Below, in pieces: positions 26,246 through 34,247 of a DNA stretch of 64,000 nt. A program made the translations under genes and the position numbers. Positions within the stretch are counted from its first letter, which is position 1, and the number at the start of each line of letters is the position of its first letter. The DNA lies in NCBI GenBank assembly GCA_900544675.1, contig UQVZ01000015.1:1-64000 (forward strand). Reading direction: 5' to 3'. Source of the DNA: an uncultured Bacteroides sp. GTDB lineage: Bacteria > Bacteroidota > Bacteroidia > Bacteroidales > Bacteroidaceae. The notes below the pieces were generated by a model. That model had not been told where the DNA came from. It worked only from the letters and a program-made list of their open reading frames with translations, and did not search any database.

Positions 26246-26710
26246 ATGAGTAAAGTTGTTATCAATTCGTACGAAGAATTCGAAAAATTATTAGGACAGA
26301 CCATCGGTACCTCCGACTGGCTGGAAGTAACGCAAGAACGCATCAACCAGTTTGCCGATGCCACATTAGACCACCAATGGATTCATGTAGACGTGGAACG
26401 TGCCAAGGCGGAAAGCCCCTTCAAGAGCACCATCGTACACGGATACCTGACCTTGTCATTGCTCCCGTACTTCTGGAACCAGATTATTGAAGTGAACAAC
26501 CTGAAGATGATGGTGAACTACGGCATGGACAAGATGCGTTTCGGCCAAGCCGTATTATCGGGGCAACGCATCCGCCTGACGGCTGTCTTGCACTCGCTGG
26601 TCAACCTGCGCGGCACGGCAAAGGCTGAAATCAAATTCCAAATCGAAATAGAAGGACAGAAGAAAAAAGCGCTGGAAGGCATCGCTACATTCCTCTACTA
26701 CTTCTGCTGA
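26246..26710 (+). CDS. MaoC-like hot-dog dehydratase
   Basis: A 154-residue single hot-dog domain protein of the MaoC family. The hydratase 2 motif is visible (FADATLDHQWIHVDVERAK: Asp and His catalytic pair), followed by FKSTIVHGYLTLSLLPYF. Members add water to, or remove it from, 2-enoyl-CoA thioesters. No beta-oxidation genes lie nearby; a putative acyl-CoA ligase is 29 kb away. It is a single-gene unit with its own promoter and a shared terminator downstream. Confidence 0.9.
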   Translation: MSKVVINSYEEFEKLLGQTIGTSDWLEVTQERINQFADATLDHQWIHVDVERAKAESPFKSTIVHGYLTLSLLPYFWNQIIEVNNLKMMVNYGMDKMRFGQAVLSGQRIRLTAVLHSLVNLRGTAKAEIKFQIEIEGQKKKALEGIATFLYYFC

Positions 26711-26746
26711 TAGCGGAAAAGTCCTTTAAATACAATCATATCAAAG

Positions 26747-26790
26747 CGCAAAGTTTCCCGGGCATGAACCCCGAGGGCTTTGCGTTTTTT
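26747..26790. terminator. Terminator between MaoC and PAP2 genes
   Basis: CGCAAAG..CCCGGG and CCCCGAGGGCTTTGCG form a hairpin followed by seven T on the plus strand. It lies between convergent genes. Confidence 0.8.
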
Positions 26791-26817
26791 TATTTACAGC
26801 AGGATGGAAGGCAATCC

Positions 26818-27378
26818 TTAGAAGCGCATAGAGGCATAAAGCCCGTAACACCCTTCGCCGGCTACAGGATGAACGGCAAGCTGATGTTTCTTGGCAAACG
26901 GACGGGTGAACAGGTACGAACATCCGGCTCCGATAGCCGCCCCCGCCAATACATCCCAAGCGTCGTGTTTCTTTCCATATACCCGGCTCCAACCCACATA
27001 CGTGGAAAGGACGTATGCCGGAAGCCCCCACTTCCAGCCATAGCGGCGCTGGATAAAGGCAGCCGCTGCAAACGAGGTGGCTGTATGCATCGAGGGGAAA
27101 GAATGTCGGTCGCTATGGTCGGGGCGGTCTTTCTTGATGCTGTATTTCAAGGCATACGTGATGCCCGCCGTAGCTACGGCAGAGAACACGCCCTGTTTCA
27201 ATCCCTGCCAGTCTTGTTGAATCAACACGGCGGCCAGCCCCGCCACAGGCAATACGATGGCACCCACATCGCCCGAGGTGCGTACCGCCTTGCGCGCACC
27301 GCCGATTTCCACTTGCTGGGCGGATAAAGAAAGCAGTCCGACCCACCAAGCCAAAAAGACAAGTAAAAACTTTTTCAT
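26818..27378 (-). CDS. PAP2 family phosphatase
   Basis: A 186-residue membrane-associated phosphatase with a signal peptide or N-terminal helix (MKKFLLVFLAWWVGLLSLSAQ). The three PAP2 motifs are present: KYSIKKDRP, SFPSMHT (PSMH instead of the usual PSGH) and SRVYGKKHDAWDVLAG. It probably removes phosphate from a lipid such as undecaprenyl-PP or phosphatidic acid on the periplasmic side. It is the third gene of xth-dgkA-PAP2, 10 bp after dgkA, whose product does the opposite reaction on a similar lipid. Confidence 0.9.
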   Translation of the reverse strand: MKKFLLVFLAWWVGLLSLSAQQVEIGGARKAVRTSGDVGAIVLPVAGLAAVLIQQDWQGLKQGVFSAVATAGITYALKYSIKKDRPDHSDRHSFPSMHTATSFAAAAFIQRRYGWKWGLPAYVLSTYVGWSRVYGKKHDAWDVLAGAAIGAGCSYLFTRPFAKKHQLAVHPVAGEGCYGLYASMRF

Positions 27379-27388
27379 CCGTTTCCCG

Positions 27389-27757
27389 TTATATCAATTT
27401 AGGGACAAATATCAACATCCCGACCACGACCGAAGCCATCGCCAGAAGCAGGACGGCACCTGCAGCTAAATCCTTCGTGCGCTTGATAGCCTCATCATAC
27501 TCTTCCGATACGCGGTCGGCAAGGGCTTCGAGGGCGGAATTGACCGCCTCCGCCGCCAGCACCATGCCAATGCACAGGCAAACCGCTATCCATTCCGTGA
27601 CAGAAATCTCCAGCAAGACACCTGCCACCAGCACGCAAACCGTGATAAAGCAATGTATCCGCGCATTCGGCTCATGGCGCACCAGCAGGTAAATGCCGTG
27701 GAAAGCATACCTGAAGCTCTTTATCCGCTTACGGAACGTAAACCCGTCGTTTTTCAT
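27389..27757 (-). CDS. dgkA: Diacylglycerol/undecaprenol kinase family protein
   Basis: A 122-residue integral membrane protein with three hydrophobic helices and the family signature AEAVNSALEALADRVSEEYDEA, plus the N-terminal RSFRYAFHG-like motif (KSFRYAFHGIYLLVRHEPNARIH). It phosphorylates diacylglycerol or undecaprenol with ATP; which one cannot be told from sequence. The start at 27757 overlaps the xth stop by 4 bp (ATGA), so the two are coupled. The pairing with a PAP2 phosphatase suggests lipid-carrier recycling. Confidence 0.9.
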   Translation of the reverse strand: MKNDGFTFRKRIKSFRYAFHGIYLLVRHEPNARIHCFITVCVLVAGVLLEISVTEWIAVCLCIGMVLAAEAVNSALEALADRVSEEYDEAIKRTKDLAAGAVLLLAMASVVVGMLIFVPKLI

Positions 27758-28509
27758 AACTTCACGCAAACTTCTACCGGGCAATGGTCGGAACCGAATA
27801 TCTCGGTATGGATGGTCGCGCTCTCCAGCTTATCGGCAAGGCGGGCAGAGGTCAGGAAATAATCGATGCGCCACCCCGCGTTCTTCTCGCGTGCCTTGAA
27901 GCGGTACGACCACCACGAATAAATGCCCGTCTGGTCGGGATAGAAATAGCGGAACGTGTCGATAAACCCGGCATCCAGCAATGTCTGGAACTTCTCGCGC
28001 TCCTGGTCGGTAAAGCCCGCATTCATCCGGTTGGTCTTCGGATTCTTCAGGTCTATTTCTTTATGCGCCACATTCAGGTCGCCGCACACCAGTACCGGCT
28101 TCTTGGCATCCAGTTCCAACAGGTATTGGCGGAAAGCGTCTTCCCACGTCATGCGGTAATCCAGGCGTTTCAGCCCGTCTTGCGAGTTGGGGGTATAGAC
28201 CGTCACCAGATAGAAATCTTCCATCTCCAGGGTGATGACCCGCCCTTCGCGGTCGTGCTCGTCGATACCCAAACCATAGCTCACGTTCAAAGGCTGATGG
28301 CGGGTGAATATGGCTGTCCCCGAATAGCCTTTCTTCTCGGCATAGTTCCAATACGAAGTATAGCCGTCGAAAGCCAAGTCGAGTTGCCCTGCCTGCATCT
28401 TAGTCTCTTGCAGGCAGAAAAAGTCTGCGTCCAATTGCAGGAATGCTTCGCGGAATCCTTTGTCGCAACAAGCGCGAAGACCGTTTACGTTCCAAGATAT
28501 GAATTTCAT
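27754..28509 (-). CDS. xth: Exodeoxyribonuclease III
   Basis: A 251-residue AP endonuclease/3'-5' exonuclease for base-excision repair. It has the motifs WNVNGLRA, LQETKMQ (catalytic Glu), CGDLNVAHKEIDL and GSDHCPVEV (catalytic Asp-His). Length and start fit the family. The ATG directly follows an array of 8-bp repeats (28511-28551), giving an A-rich leader (AACTTAAAAACTCACAATG on the sense strand) without Shine-Dalgarno. It is the first gene of xth-dgkA-PAP2. Confidence 0.95.
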   Translation of the reverse strand: MKFISWNVNGLRACCDKGFREAFLQLDADFFCLQETKMQAGQLDLAFDGYTSYWNYAEKKGYSGTAIFTRHQPLNVSYGLGIDEHDREGRVITLEMEDFYLVTVYTPNSQDGLKRLDYRMTWEDAFRQYLLELDAKKPVLVCGDLNVAHKEIDLKNPKTNRMNAGFTDQEREKFQTLLDAGFIDTFRYFYPDQTGIYSWWSYRFKAREKNAGWRIDYFLTSARLADKLESATIHTEIFGSDHCPVEVCVKL

Positions 28510-28510
28510 T

Positions 28511-28571
28511 GTGAGTTTTTAAGTTGGTGAGTTTTTAAGTTGGTGAGTTTTCACCACAGATTACACAGATT
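28511..28571. repeat. 8/16-bp tandem repeats plus 17-mer before xth
   Basis: GTGAGTTTTTAAGTTG occurs at 28511-28526 and 28527-28542, with a third partial copy at 28543. AGTT recurs every 8 bp. The 17-mer CACAGATTACACAGATT follows at 28555-28571. Confidence 0.8.
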
Positions 28572-28618
28572 TATTCTTTAATTAATAGTTAATAATTAAA
28601 AAATTAATAACGGAGAGA

Positions 28619-28659
28619 TTCTTCATTCTTCATTCTTCATTTCCCCCGTTCTTCATTTT
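28619..28659. repeat. 7-bp ATTCTTC repeat overlapping a gene end
   Basis: ATTCTTC units recur (28619-28639 and 28649-28659). On the minus strand they form AATGAAG repeats, and the beta-barrel gene's last codons (KNEERGK) and stop at 28637 lie inside them. Confidence 0.7.
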
Positions 28660-29356
28660 TAATTATATCAAACAGGTACGTCAGGCGGGCGGTGATGTAC
28701 GAGTGGCCCGAACGGGAGAACGGATCTTTCTTCGAATTGCTGTAGAAGTCGGACAAACCGTAATAGTAACGTGCCTCCAGAATAAAGTTGCCGATGCCGG
28801 TACGCACCTCCATGCCTCCTCCGCCTACGATGCCGTAATCAAATTTCCGGTCTGCCATCTTGCCGTACTGCTCGTTGGGAGAACGTCCCGAAGGGTCCCA
28901 GTTTTCGCTCATGTGTTCGCTCTCGCCTATCAGGTAGGCTACTTGCGGACCCAGGTTCAGCACGAAACGTACGCCGTTGCCCTTGTCCTTGCCGAAAGCC
29001 AGATGGGCAAGCAACGGCACTTCCAGGTAATTCATCGCACGGTGATACGTATTGCCCGTACCGTCCTCGATGACTTCTTTCCACCCGCGCTGGGAGAAGT
29101 TCACTTCGCCCTGAATGCCACAAATCATGCTGAAATATTTCTCGCCGATGTAACGCACCGTCACACCGAATGCCGGACCTATCAGCTTGCTTTGCTTGAA
29201 CCCCGGAGTGATGCTGATGGAGCTGAAATTGACTCCTCCGCTCACACCCAAGGCAAGGTTATGGCGCTGGTCCTGCAACTGGGCTTGGACGGGCAAAGCG
29301 CACAACGCCAGTCCCACGACAAGGAATAGACAGAATCGTTTCATACCGTTGCTCAT
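28637..29356 (-). CDS. Outer-membrane beta-barrel protein (PorT-like)
   Basis: A 239-residue protein with a signal peptide (MKRFCLFLVVGLALCALPVQ, ending AQ) and an eight-stranded PorT-type barrel pattern (LALGVSGGVNFSSISITPG, GPAFGVTVRYIG, FVLNLGPQVAYLIGES, ITARLTYLFDI). The start at 29356 overlaps the upstream stop by 4 bp (ATGA), indicating coupling; 29344 (MKRF) is the alternative. It is cotranscribed with the LysM/periplasmic-binding fusion, so both probably act in the envelope. The C-terminal residues after the last strand derive from the 7-bp repeat. Confidence 0.85.
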   Translation of the reverse strand: MSNGMKRFCLFLVVGLALCALPVQAQLQDQRHNLALGVSGGVNFSSISITPGFKQSKLIGPAFGVTVRYIGEKYFSMICGIQGEVNFSQRGWKEVIEDGTGNTYHRAMNYLEVPLLAHLAFGKDKGNGVRFVLNLGPQVAYLIGESEHMSENWDPSGRSPNEQYGKMADRKFDYGIVGGGGMEVRTGIGNFILEARYYYGLSDFYSNSKKDPFSRSGHSYITARLTYLFDIIKNEERGK

Positions 29357-31152
29357 TCGAAATCGAGTTTAATCAGTTCATAATCTTGCGAGAAATGCAC
29401 AAAGAATATCTTGCGGTTGATAAAGCCGCCCCAATTGTTGACCCGCTCAAACTTGAACCCCGTCTGGATAGGAACCGCCTTCAGACGGCTCAGGTTGTCC
29501 TCCAGCTTGTTGCCGTATTGCGACAAGCCTTTCAGGAAATAATACCCGATGTCGAATCCCAACATCCCGTATTTCGGATAAATGTTCGCCATGTCCTTGC
29601 TGTACCAGTGGCGGTAGGCATGGGTGAAACGGACCGCTGCCGGAAACAGGTTGTTGGTATAGAACGACGAGTAGAAATACGTGTCCAGCTCATAGAAGTT
29701 CGCCAGGAAATCCTGCGTATAGGTCTGCCATTCAGGGTAGCCGAACAGGTGCATGTCGAAGTGCGGATGTTCCTTGCGCACCAGGGTCAGATGGGGCACC
29801 AGCTTGGTGAGTGCCGTGCTGCGGGCGGATATCGGGATAAAGACGTTTTCCCGAAGGGTGTCCATCGCGCCGATGACCTTGGCGGGGTCGATTTCCCCTT
29901 CCAGCCGTATCTGGCTGAAACGCATCCCCTTGTCCTTCAGTTCCGCTTTCATCCCCTTGATGAAATCGGCTTTCTCAGGGTCGGGCGTACCGTCATCGAG
30001 AAACACGACATTGCTCTTGCCGAATTTGCGGAGGAAGTGGTCGTACACCTCCGAGTACAGATACGACTGGGGCGTATTCACCTGATAAAGCAACGGGCTG
30101 TTGAACACCTGGTCTACCTTCGGAGCGAAAGGCACTACCAGACGGATGCCGTGTTGCTGCGCGAAACTTGCCAGCGGAGCGATGGAAGCCCCGTTCACCG
30201 GTCCTACAATCAGGTCCATATCCTTCATCGCGCTTTTGGCAAGCAGGCTTTCCGTTCCCGCTTTCGTGCCTTTGGTGTCGTAAGTGTAGATATCCATCGA
30301 CACGCCTTGGCGTTTCAAGCTGTCGGCGGCGATAAGGAAGCCTTCGTAAAACTCCACGATGCGGGTCTGGGGCTCACGCCGTCCGCCTTCCTCCTGCGAG
30401 AACGGCAACATCAGCGCCACCTTGATGGTATTGATGGGCTTCTTTTCCGCCTCACTTCGGTTGAAAAGTTCTTCGTTGGTCGGCTCGACGGCTGCCTGTT
30501 CCGCCTCCTTCACCTGCGCCTGCCGTTCGGACTTCGAATAGGGAATGAACAGGAACGTCCCCCGCTTCAGCTTGCCGTTCTTCAGTTCGGGATTCGCCGC
30601 CAGCAGCTCTTCCTCGGTGATGCCGTACTCCTGGCAAATGCTGAAGATAGTTTCGCGACGTTGCACCTTGTGCATCGTTTTCCAGTCGTCCTGCTTCTCT
30701 TCTGCTACGTTCTTCTCCGTTGCAGCCGGAGCTTCTGCTACCGGTGTACTGTCTGCCGCAGGAATCACGATGACCTGTCCGATGCGGAAATTATCGGCGC
30801 TCAGCCCCGGATTGGCAGCGCAAATGGCTTGTGCCGTGATGCCGTATTTCACCGTCAGCTGATACAGTGTCTCGCCTGCCTGGATGGTGTGGTATCGGGG
30901 GCCGTGGGCGTCCGCCGCCACAGCCTGCGGAATCTTCAATGCCTCGCCCGCACGGATAGTCCGGTCGCTCCCCGGATTCAGCCGCACGATGTCGTCGACC
31001 GACACATTATACATGCGCGAGATGGAATAAAGGCTTTGTCCTTTGGCGACGGTATGCAGAAAGAATCCCGCATTTTCCGTGGTCTGTGCCGTCAAGGTAG
31101 GCTGGGCTGTCCATAATGCAGCCGCAAAGCAAAGGATATGAATGAATTTCAT
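29353..31152 (-). CDS. Triple-LysM plus periplasmic-binding-protein fusion
   Basis: A 599-residue exported protein (signal MKFIHILCFAAALWTAQPTL). Three LysM domains follow (about 30-75, 83-128, 150-195; patterns HTVAKGQSLYSISRMYNV, HTIQAGETLYQLTVKYGI, HKVQRRETIFSICQEYGI), then a charged linker and a type I periplasmic-binding fold (about 240-590, IKVALMLPFSQEEGGRREP; DLIVGPVNGASIAPLASFA). LysM binds peptidoglycan. The PBP-like part resembles Leu/Ile/Val-binding proteins and LpoA-like activators, so a role in sensing or activating wall synthesis is possible but unproven. I start at 31152; the -7 box at 31182-31189 rules out the longer frame. Confidence 0.87.
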   Translation of the reverse strand: MKFIHILCFAAALWTAQPTLTAQTTENAGFFLHTVAKGQSLYSISRMYNVSVDDIVRLNPGSDRTIRAGEALKIPQAVAADAHGPRYHTIQAGETLYQLTVKYGITAQAICAANPGLSADNFRIGQVIVIPAADSTPVAEAPAATEKNVAEEKQDDWKTMHKVQRRETIFSICQEYGITEEELLAANPELKNGKLKRGTFLFIPYSKSERQAQVKEAEQAAVEPTNEELFNRSEAEKKPINTIKVALMLPFSQEEGGRREPQTRIVEFYEGFLIAADSLKRQGVSMDIYTYDTKGTKAGTESLLAKSAMKDMDLIVGPVNGASIAPLASFAQQHGIRLVVPFAPKVDQVFNSPLLYQVNTPQSYLYSEVYDHFLRKFGKSNVVFLDDGTPDPEKADFIKGMKAELKDKGMRFSQIRLEGEIDPAKVIGAMDTLRENVFIPISARSTALTKLVPHLTLVRKEHPHFDMHLFGYPEWQTYTQDFLANFYELDTYFYSSFYTNNLFPAAVRFTHAYRHWYSKDMANIYPKYGMLGFDIGYYFLKGLSQYGNKLEDNLSRLKAVPIQTGFKFERVNNWGGFINRKIFFVHFSQDYELIKLDFE

Positions 31153-31181
31153 CTTTTTTCTCTTGGTTTTGATTTGGCAGA

Positions 31182-31189
31182 CAAAAATA
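31182..31189 (-). promoter_or_regulatory. Promoter -7 box of LysM-PBP operon
   Basis: Reads TATTTTTG on the minus strand, 29 bp before the ATG at 31152. Confidence 0.65.
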
Positions 31190-31584
31190 CGTATTTTTAT
31201 CGGTAGACTAATGAATATTACGAAGAAATTGCCTTCCGCATAAGAATTTTTGGGAAATGTGCGGCCTCCTCCCTCTTTTTGCCGCCCATTCTCCGCGTCT
31301 GCCTCGCATCTCTTTATCCTTCCTGCCACAACATTTCACAGAACTAAGAACCTGTACCGCTTTCCTCACCCGACAAAGATAAAAATTTCCTTCCGCATAG
31401 CAATGGATTTCAGACCGGCGAATGTAAAAATCCGTTAACAACCGTAGGGAAATTGCATCAACTAGTCTTTAATCAATTAAATCACAAACACTTACAAAGC
31501 ACCCATTTTACCCTGAATGGGCAGTAGAAATTTAGCAAGGAGTGCCAATCATTCTTCACATCCGTGTCTCCGTATCCGTTCTTG

Positions 31585-31782
31585 CCATAACAATAACAGT
31601 ATAACAGTATAACAGTATAACAGTTATCTTTTTTCATTTTCGCTTTCTGCCCAAAAAAAGAGTAGTATTTATACTATATATATATTATATATTATATAAT
31701 ATATATATAGAATTATATATTACACTCTTTCCATGAGAACGCAATTTCATTTTTCATAACTGTTATACTGTTATTGTTATGG
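31585..31782. repeat. 198-bp inverted-repeat element with AT-rich core
   Basis: The right arm (31756-31782, 27 nt ending GTTATTGTTATGG) is the perfect complement of the left arm starting at 31585 (CCATAACAATAACAGT), except that the left arm carries two extra 8-bp ATAACAGT units (four in all, to about 31624). Inside, AAAGAGT (31657-31663) pairs with ACTCTTT (31724-31730) around an alternating TA tract (31674-31709). No gene is present. No flanking target duplication is visible. The rest of 31190-32013 has no recognisable gene; 31846-31857 is an alternating CG run. Confidence 0.8.
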
Positions 31783-32013
31783 TTATTTATTGCATATAAA
31801 TGCATAAGCTATTCCTTCTATTTCCGTTGGTAAGAAGATATAGCTGCGCGCGCGCACGCAAACAGATGCATTTTCCGCGCGGCAGGGGAGGAAAACATTT
31901 GGATATTTCAAAAATTTTGCTTACCTTAGTGGAGTAATTGAAACCCTCTCCTCCTCCCTTGCCGCATGCGGATGCTCCTCCCTGTATCCGGAGAAATACG
32001 GCAGGCGTTTTCC

Positions 32014-33240
32014 TTACAGTTTGCCGATGCGCGCAATGGCTTCTTCGCAATCCTCCCGCTTGCCGAAAGCCGTAAGGCGCAAATAGCCTTCGCCGCTGGG
32101 ACCGAAGCCTACACCCGGTGTGCTGACGATATCGGCGCGGTAAAGCAGCTCGTCGAAGAACTTCCAGGAAGTCATTCCTTCGGGAGCCTTCACCCACAGG
32201 TAAGGCGCGTTGACGCCTCCATACACCTGATAACCGGCACGTGCCAGCCCCTCGCGCATGATGCGGGCGTTTTCCATATAGTAGGCGATGGTCTCCTTCA
32301 CCTGGCGCTGGCCTTCGGGAGAATAGACCGCCTCGGCGCCGCGCTGGGTAATGTAACTGGTGCCGTTGAACTTGGTGCACTGGCGGCGGTTCCACAAGGG
32401 ATTGAGCGGGACGCGCTTGTCGTCCAACGTCCCTGCGGTCACCTCCTTGGGCACTACGGTATAGCCGCAACGCACGCCCGTGAAGCCCGCGGTCTTCGAG
32501 AAACTGCGGATTTCGATAGCCACTTTCTTCGCGCCGCGTATCTCGTAGATGGAATGGGGCACGTCCTCATCGTGGATATAAGCCTCGTAGGCGGCATCGA
32601 AAATGATGAGTGTATCGTTTGCCAGCGCATAGTCGACCCATTGCTTCAACTGGTCGCGGGTGAGCGTGGTGCCCGTAGGGTTGTTGGGATAGCACAGGTA
32701 AAGCAGGTCGATGCGGTGGTCGGGGATGGCGGGGATGAAGCTGTTTTCGGCGGTGCAAGGCAGGTAGGTGATGTTGCTCCAGCGTCCGTCTTCGCCCAGC
32801 GTGCCAGCCCGTCCGCACATCACGTTGCTATCGATGTAGGCAGGATAAACGGGGTCGGTAATGCCCATGCTGTTGTCCCACCGCAAGAGTTCGCCGATGT
32901 TGCCCGTATCGCTCTTCGCCCCGTCGCTGATGAATACTTCCGAGGGGCTGAGCTGGATGCCGCGCGAGGCGAAGTCGTGCTTGATGATGGTTTCTATCAG
33001 GAAATCGTATCCCTGTTCGGGTCCGTATCCGTGGAAGGTTTCCGCCGATGCCATTTCGTCTACGGCACGGTGCATCGCTTCGATGGAAGCCTGTGGAAGG
33101 GGACGGGTCACGTCGCCGATGCCCAAACGGATAATCCGTTCGTTCGGATGAGTCACCTGATAAGCTTTTACTTTTTTCGCTATATCCGAGAAGAGATAAC
33201 TTCCCTTTAATTTCAAGAAATGTTCGTTGAGTAAGGCCAT
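32014..33240 (-). CDS. dapL: LL-diaminopimelate aminotransferase
   Basis: This 408-residue PLP-dependent class I/II aminotransferase converts tetrahydrodipicolinate directly to LL-diaminopimelate for lysine and peptidoglycan. The PLP lysine is in SFSKTAGFTGVRCGY; other conserved parts are CYPNNPTGT, DAAYEAYI and the N-terminal LKGSYLFSDIAKKV. It matches the DapL family in length and is used by Bacteroides in place of the DapC/D/E route. dapF, the next enzyme in the pathway, is directly upstream in the same orientation. The start is immediately preceded by AATTCTTCATTTTT, part of a 7-bp repeat region. Confidence 0.95.
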   Translation of the reverse strand: MALLNEHFLKLKGSYLFSDIAKKVKAYQVTHPNERIIRLGIGDVTRPLPQASIEAMHRAVDEMASAETFHGYGPEQGYDFLIETIIKHDFASRGIQLSPSEVFISDGAKSDTGNIGELLRWDNSMGITDPVYPAYIDSNVMCGRAGTLGEDGRWSNITYLPCTAENSFIPAIPDHRIDLLYLCYPNNPTGTTLTRDQLKQWVDYALANDTLIIFDAAYEAYIHDEDVPHSIYEIRGAKKVAIEIRSFSKTAGFTGVRCGYTVVPKEVTAGTLDDKRVPLNPLWNRRQCTKFNGTSYITQRGAEAVYSPEGQRQVKETIAYYMENARIMREGLARAGYQVYGGVNAPYLWVKAPEGMTSWKFFDELLYRADIVSTPGVGFGPSGEGYLRLTAFGKREDCEEAIARIGKL

Positions 33241-33244
33241 AAAA

Positions 33245-33383
33245 ATGAAGAATTAAAAATTAAGAATGAAGAACCTTTTAAATTAAGAATGAAGAATGAA
33301 GAATGAAGAACCTTTGAAATGAAGAACTAAGAATGAAGAATGAAGAATAGCACACATCCTTATTCTTCATTCTTAATTCTTCA
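33245..33383. repeat. 7-bp AATGAAG repeat region between dapF and dapL
   Basis: Many AATGAAG/AATTAAG units (for example 33287-33310 and 33333-33348) are followed by an inverted stretch ATTCTTCATTCTTAATTCTTC (33362-33382). The dapF stop at 33384 lies at the edge of the repeats. The two halves can pair into a long AU-rich hairpin. Confidence 0.8.
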
Positions 33384-34190
33384 TTATTCATTCTCCTCGA
33401 TTGTTCCGTCGAATACTTTTACCGCGGGACCTGTCATGAAAAGGTGGTCGCCTTCGCCCATCCAACGGATGTGAAGGGTGCCTCCGTCCATCACGACGTC
33501 CGACTCATTGGGGCAACGGGCGGTGTAAGCGGCGGCTACGGCGGTAGCACATGCCCCCGTGCCGCAAGCCATCGTAATGCCCGAACCGCGTTCCCATACG
33601 CGCATGCGGATTTTTCCCGGAGCCAGCACTTGGGCAAACTCCACGTTCACACGGTCGGGGAAAAGCGGATGATGCTCCAGCAACAGTCCTACAACAGGCA
33701 AATCCACCTTTTCCATATCATCGACAAAAATCACCAGGTGCGGATTGCCCATCGATACGGCGATGCCTTCGCGATAGGGAGCGCTTTCGCCCAGACTGAC
33801 CGGATGAATCTCCGAAGGGATGCCCATATCGACCGTCACGGCACCGACTTTTCCGTCTTCCACTTGCAGGCGAAGGGTCTTGACGCCCGAAAGGGTATCG
33901 AGGGTGATTTCGGTCTTGTCGGTCAGACCATATTCGTACACATACTTCCCGATGCAACGGCTGGCGTTTCCGCACATCTTCGCTTCCGAACCGTCGGCAT
34001 TGAAGATGCGCATGCTGAAGTCCGCCTTGTCGGACGAGCCAATCAGCACCAGTCCATCGCTTCCGATGCCTGTATGCGGACGGCTCCACGCAATGGCGCA
34101 CGCTTCGGGATGCTGTATGGGGTATATCAGGGTGTTGACGTAAATGTAGTCGTTCCCTGCCCCTTGCATTTTAGTAAATTCTATTTTCAT
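33384..34190 (-). CDS. dapF: Diaminopimelate epimerase
   Basis: This 268-residue cofactor-free racemase converts LL- to meso-diaminopimelate. The two catalytic cysteines are in AKMCGNASRC and GITMACGTGACATA, and the N-terminus has the MQGAGNDYIYV motif. It follows asnB by about 57 bp, which contain a possible small hairpin (ACGGTG/CACCGT), and precedes dapL. Together with DapL it makes the meso-DAP needed for the peptidoglycan peptide and for lysine. Confidence 0.95.
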   Translation of the reverse strand: MKIEFTKMQGAGNDYIYVNTLIYPIQHPEACAIAWSRPHTGIGSDGLVLIGSSDKADFSMRIFNADGSEAKMCGNASRCIGKYVYEYGLTDKTEITLDTLSGVKTLRLQVEDGKVGAVTVDMGIPSEIHPVSLGESAPYREGIAVSMGNPHLVIFVDDMEKVDLPVVGLLLEHHPLFPDRVNVEFAQVLAPGKIRMRVWERGSGITMACGTGACATAVAAAYTARCPNESDVVMDGGTLHIRWMGEGDHLFMTGPAVKVFDGTIEENE

Positions 34191-34247
34191 TTTCCAACTA
34201 TCAAGACGGTGTTTTTTGGGAAAACCACCGTTATTAACTATTAATTA

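Noticed and set aside
29386..31116. Long open frame (576 codons) opposite the LysM-PBP gene
   Set aside because: It mirrors a well-supported gene with signal peptide and LysM motifs; its product has no recognisable domain, and no promoter fits. Codon bias of the real gene explains it.
31846..31857. Functional Z-DNA site in the CG-alternating run
   Set aside because: The run is short and isolated; sequence alone cannot support a function.
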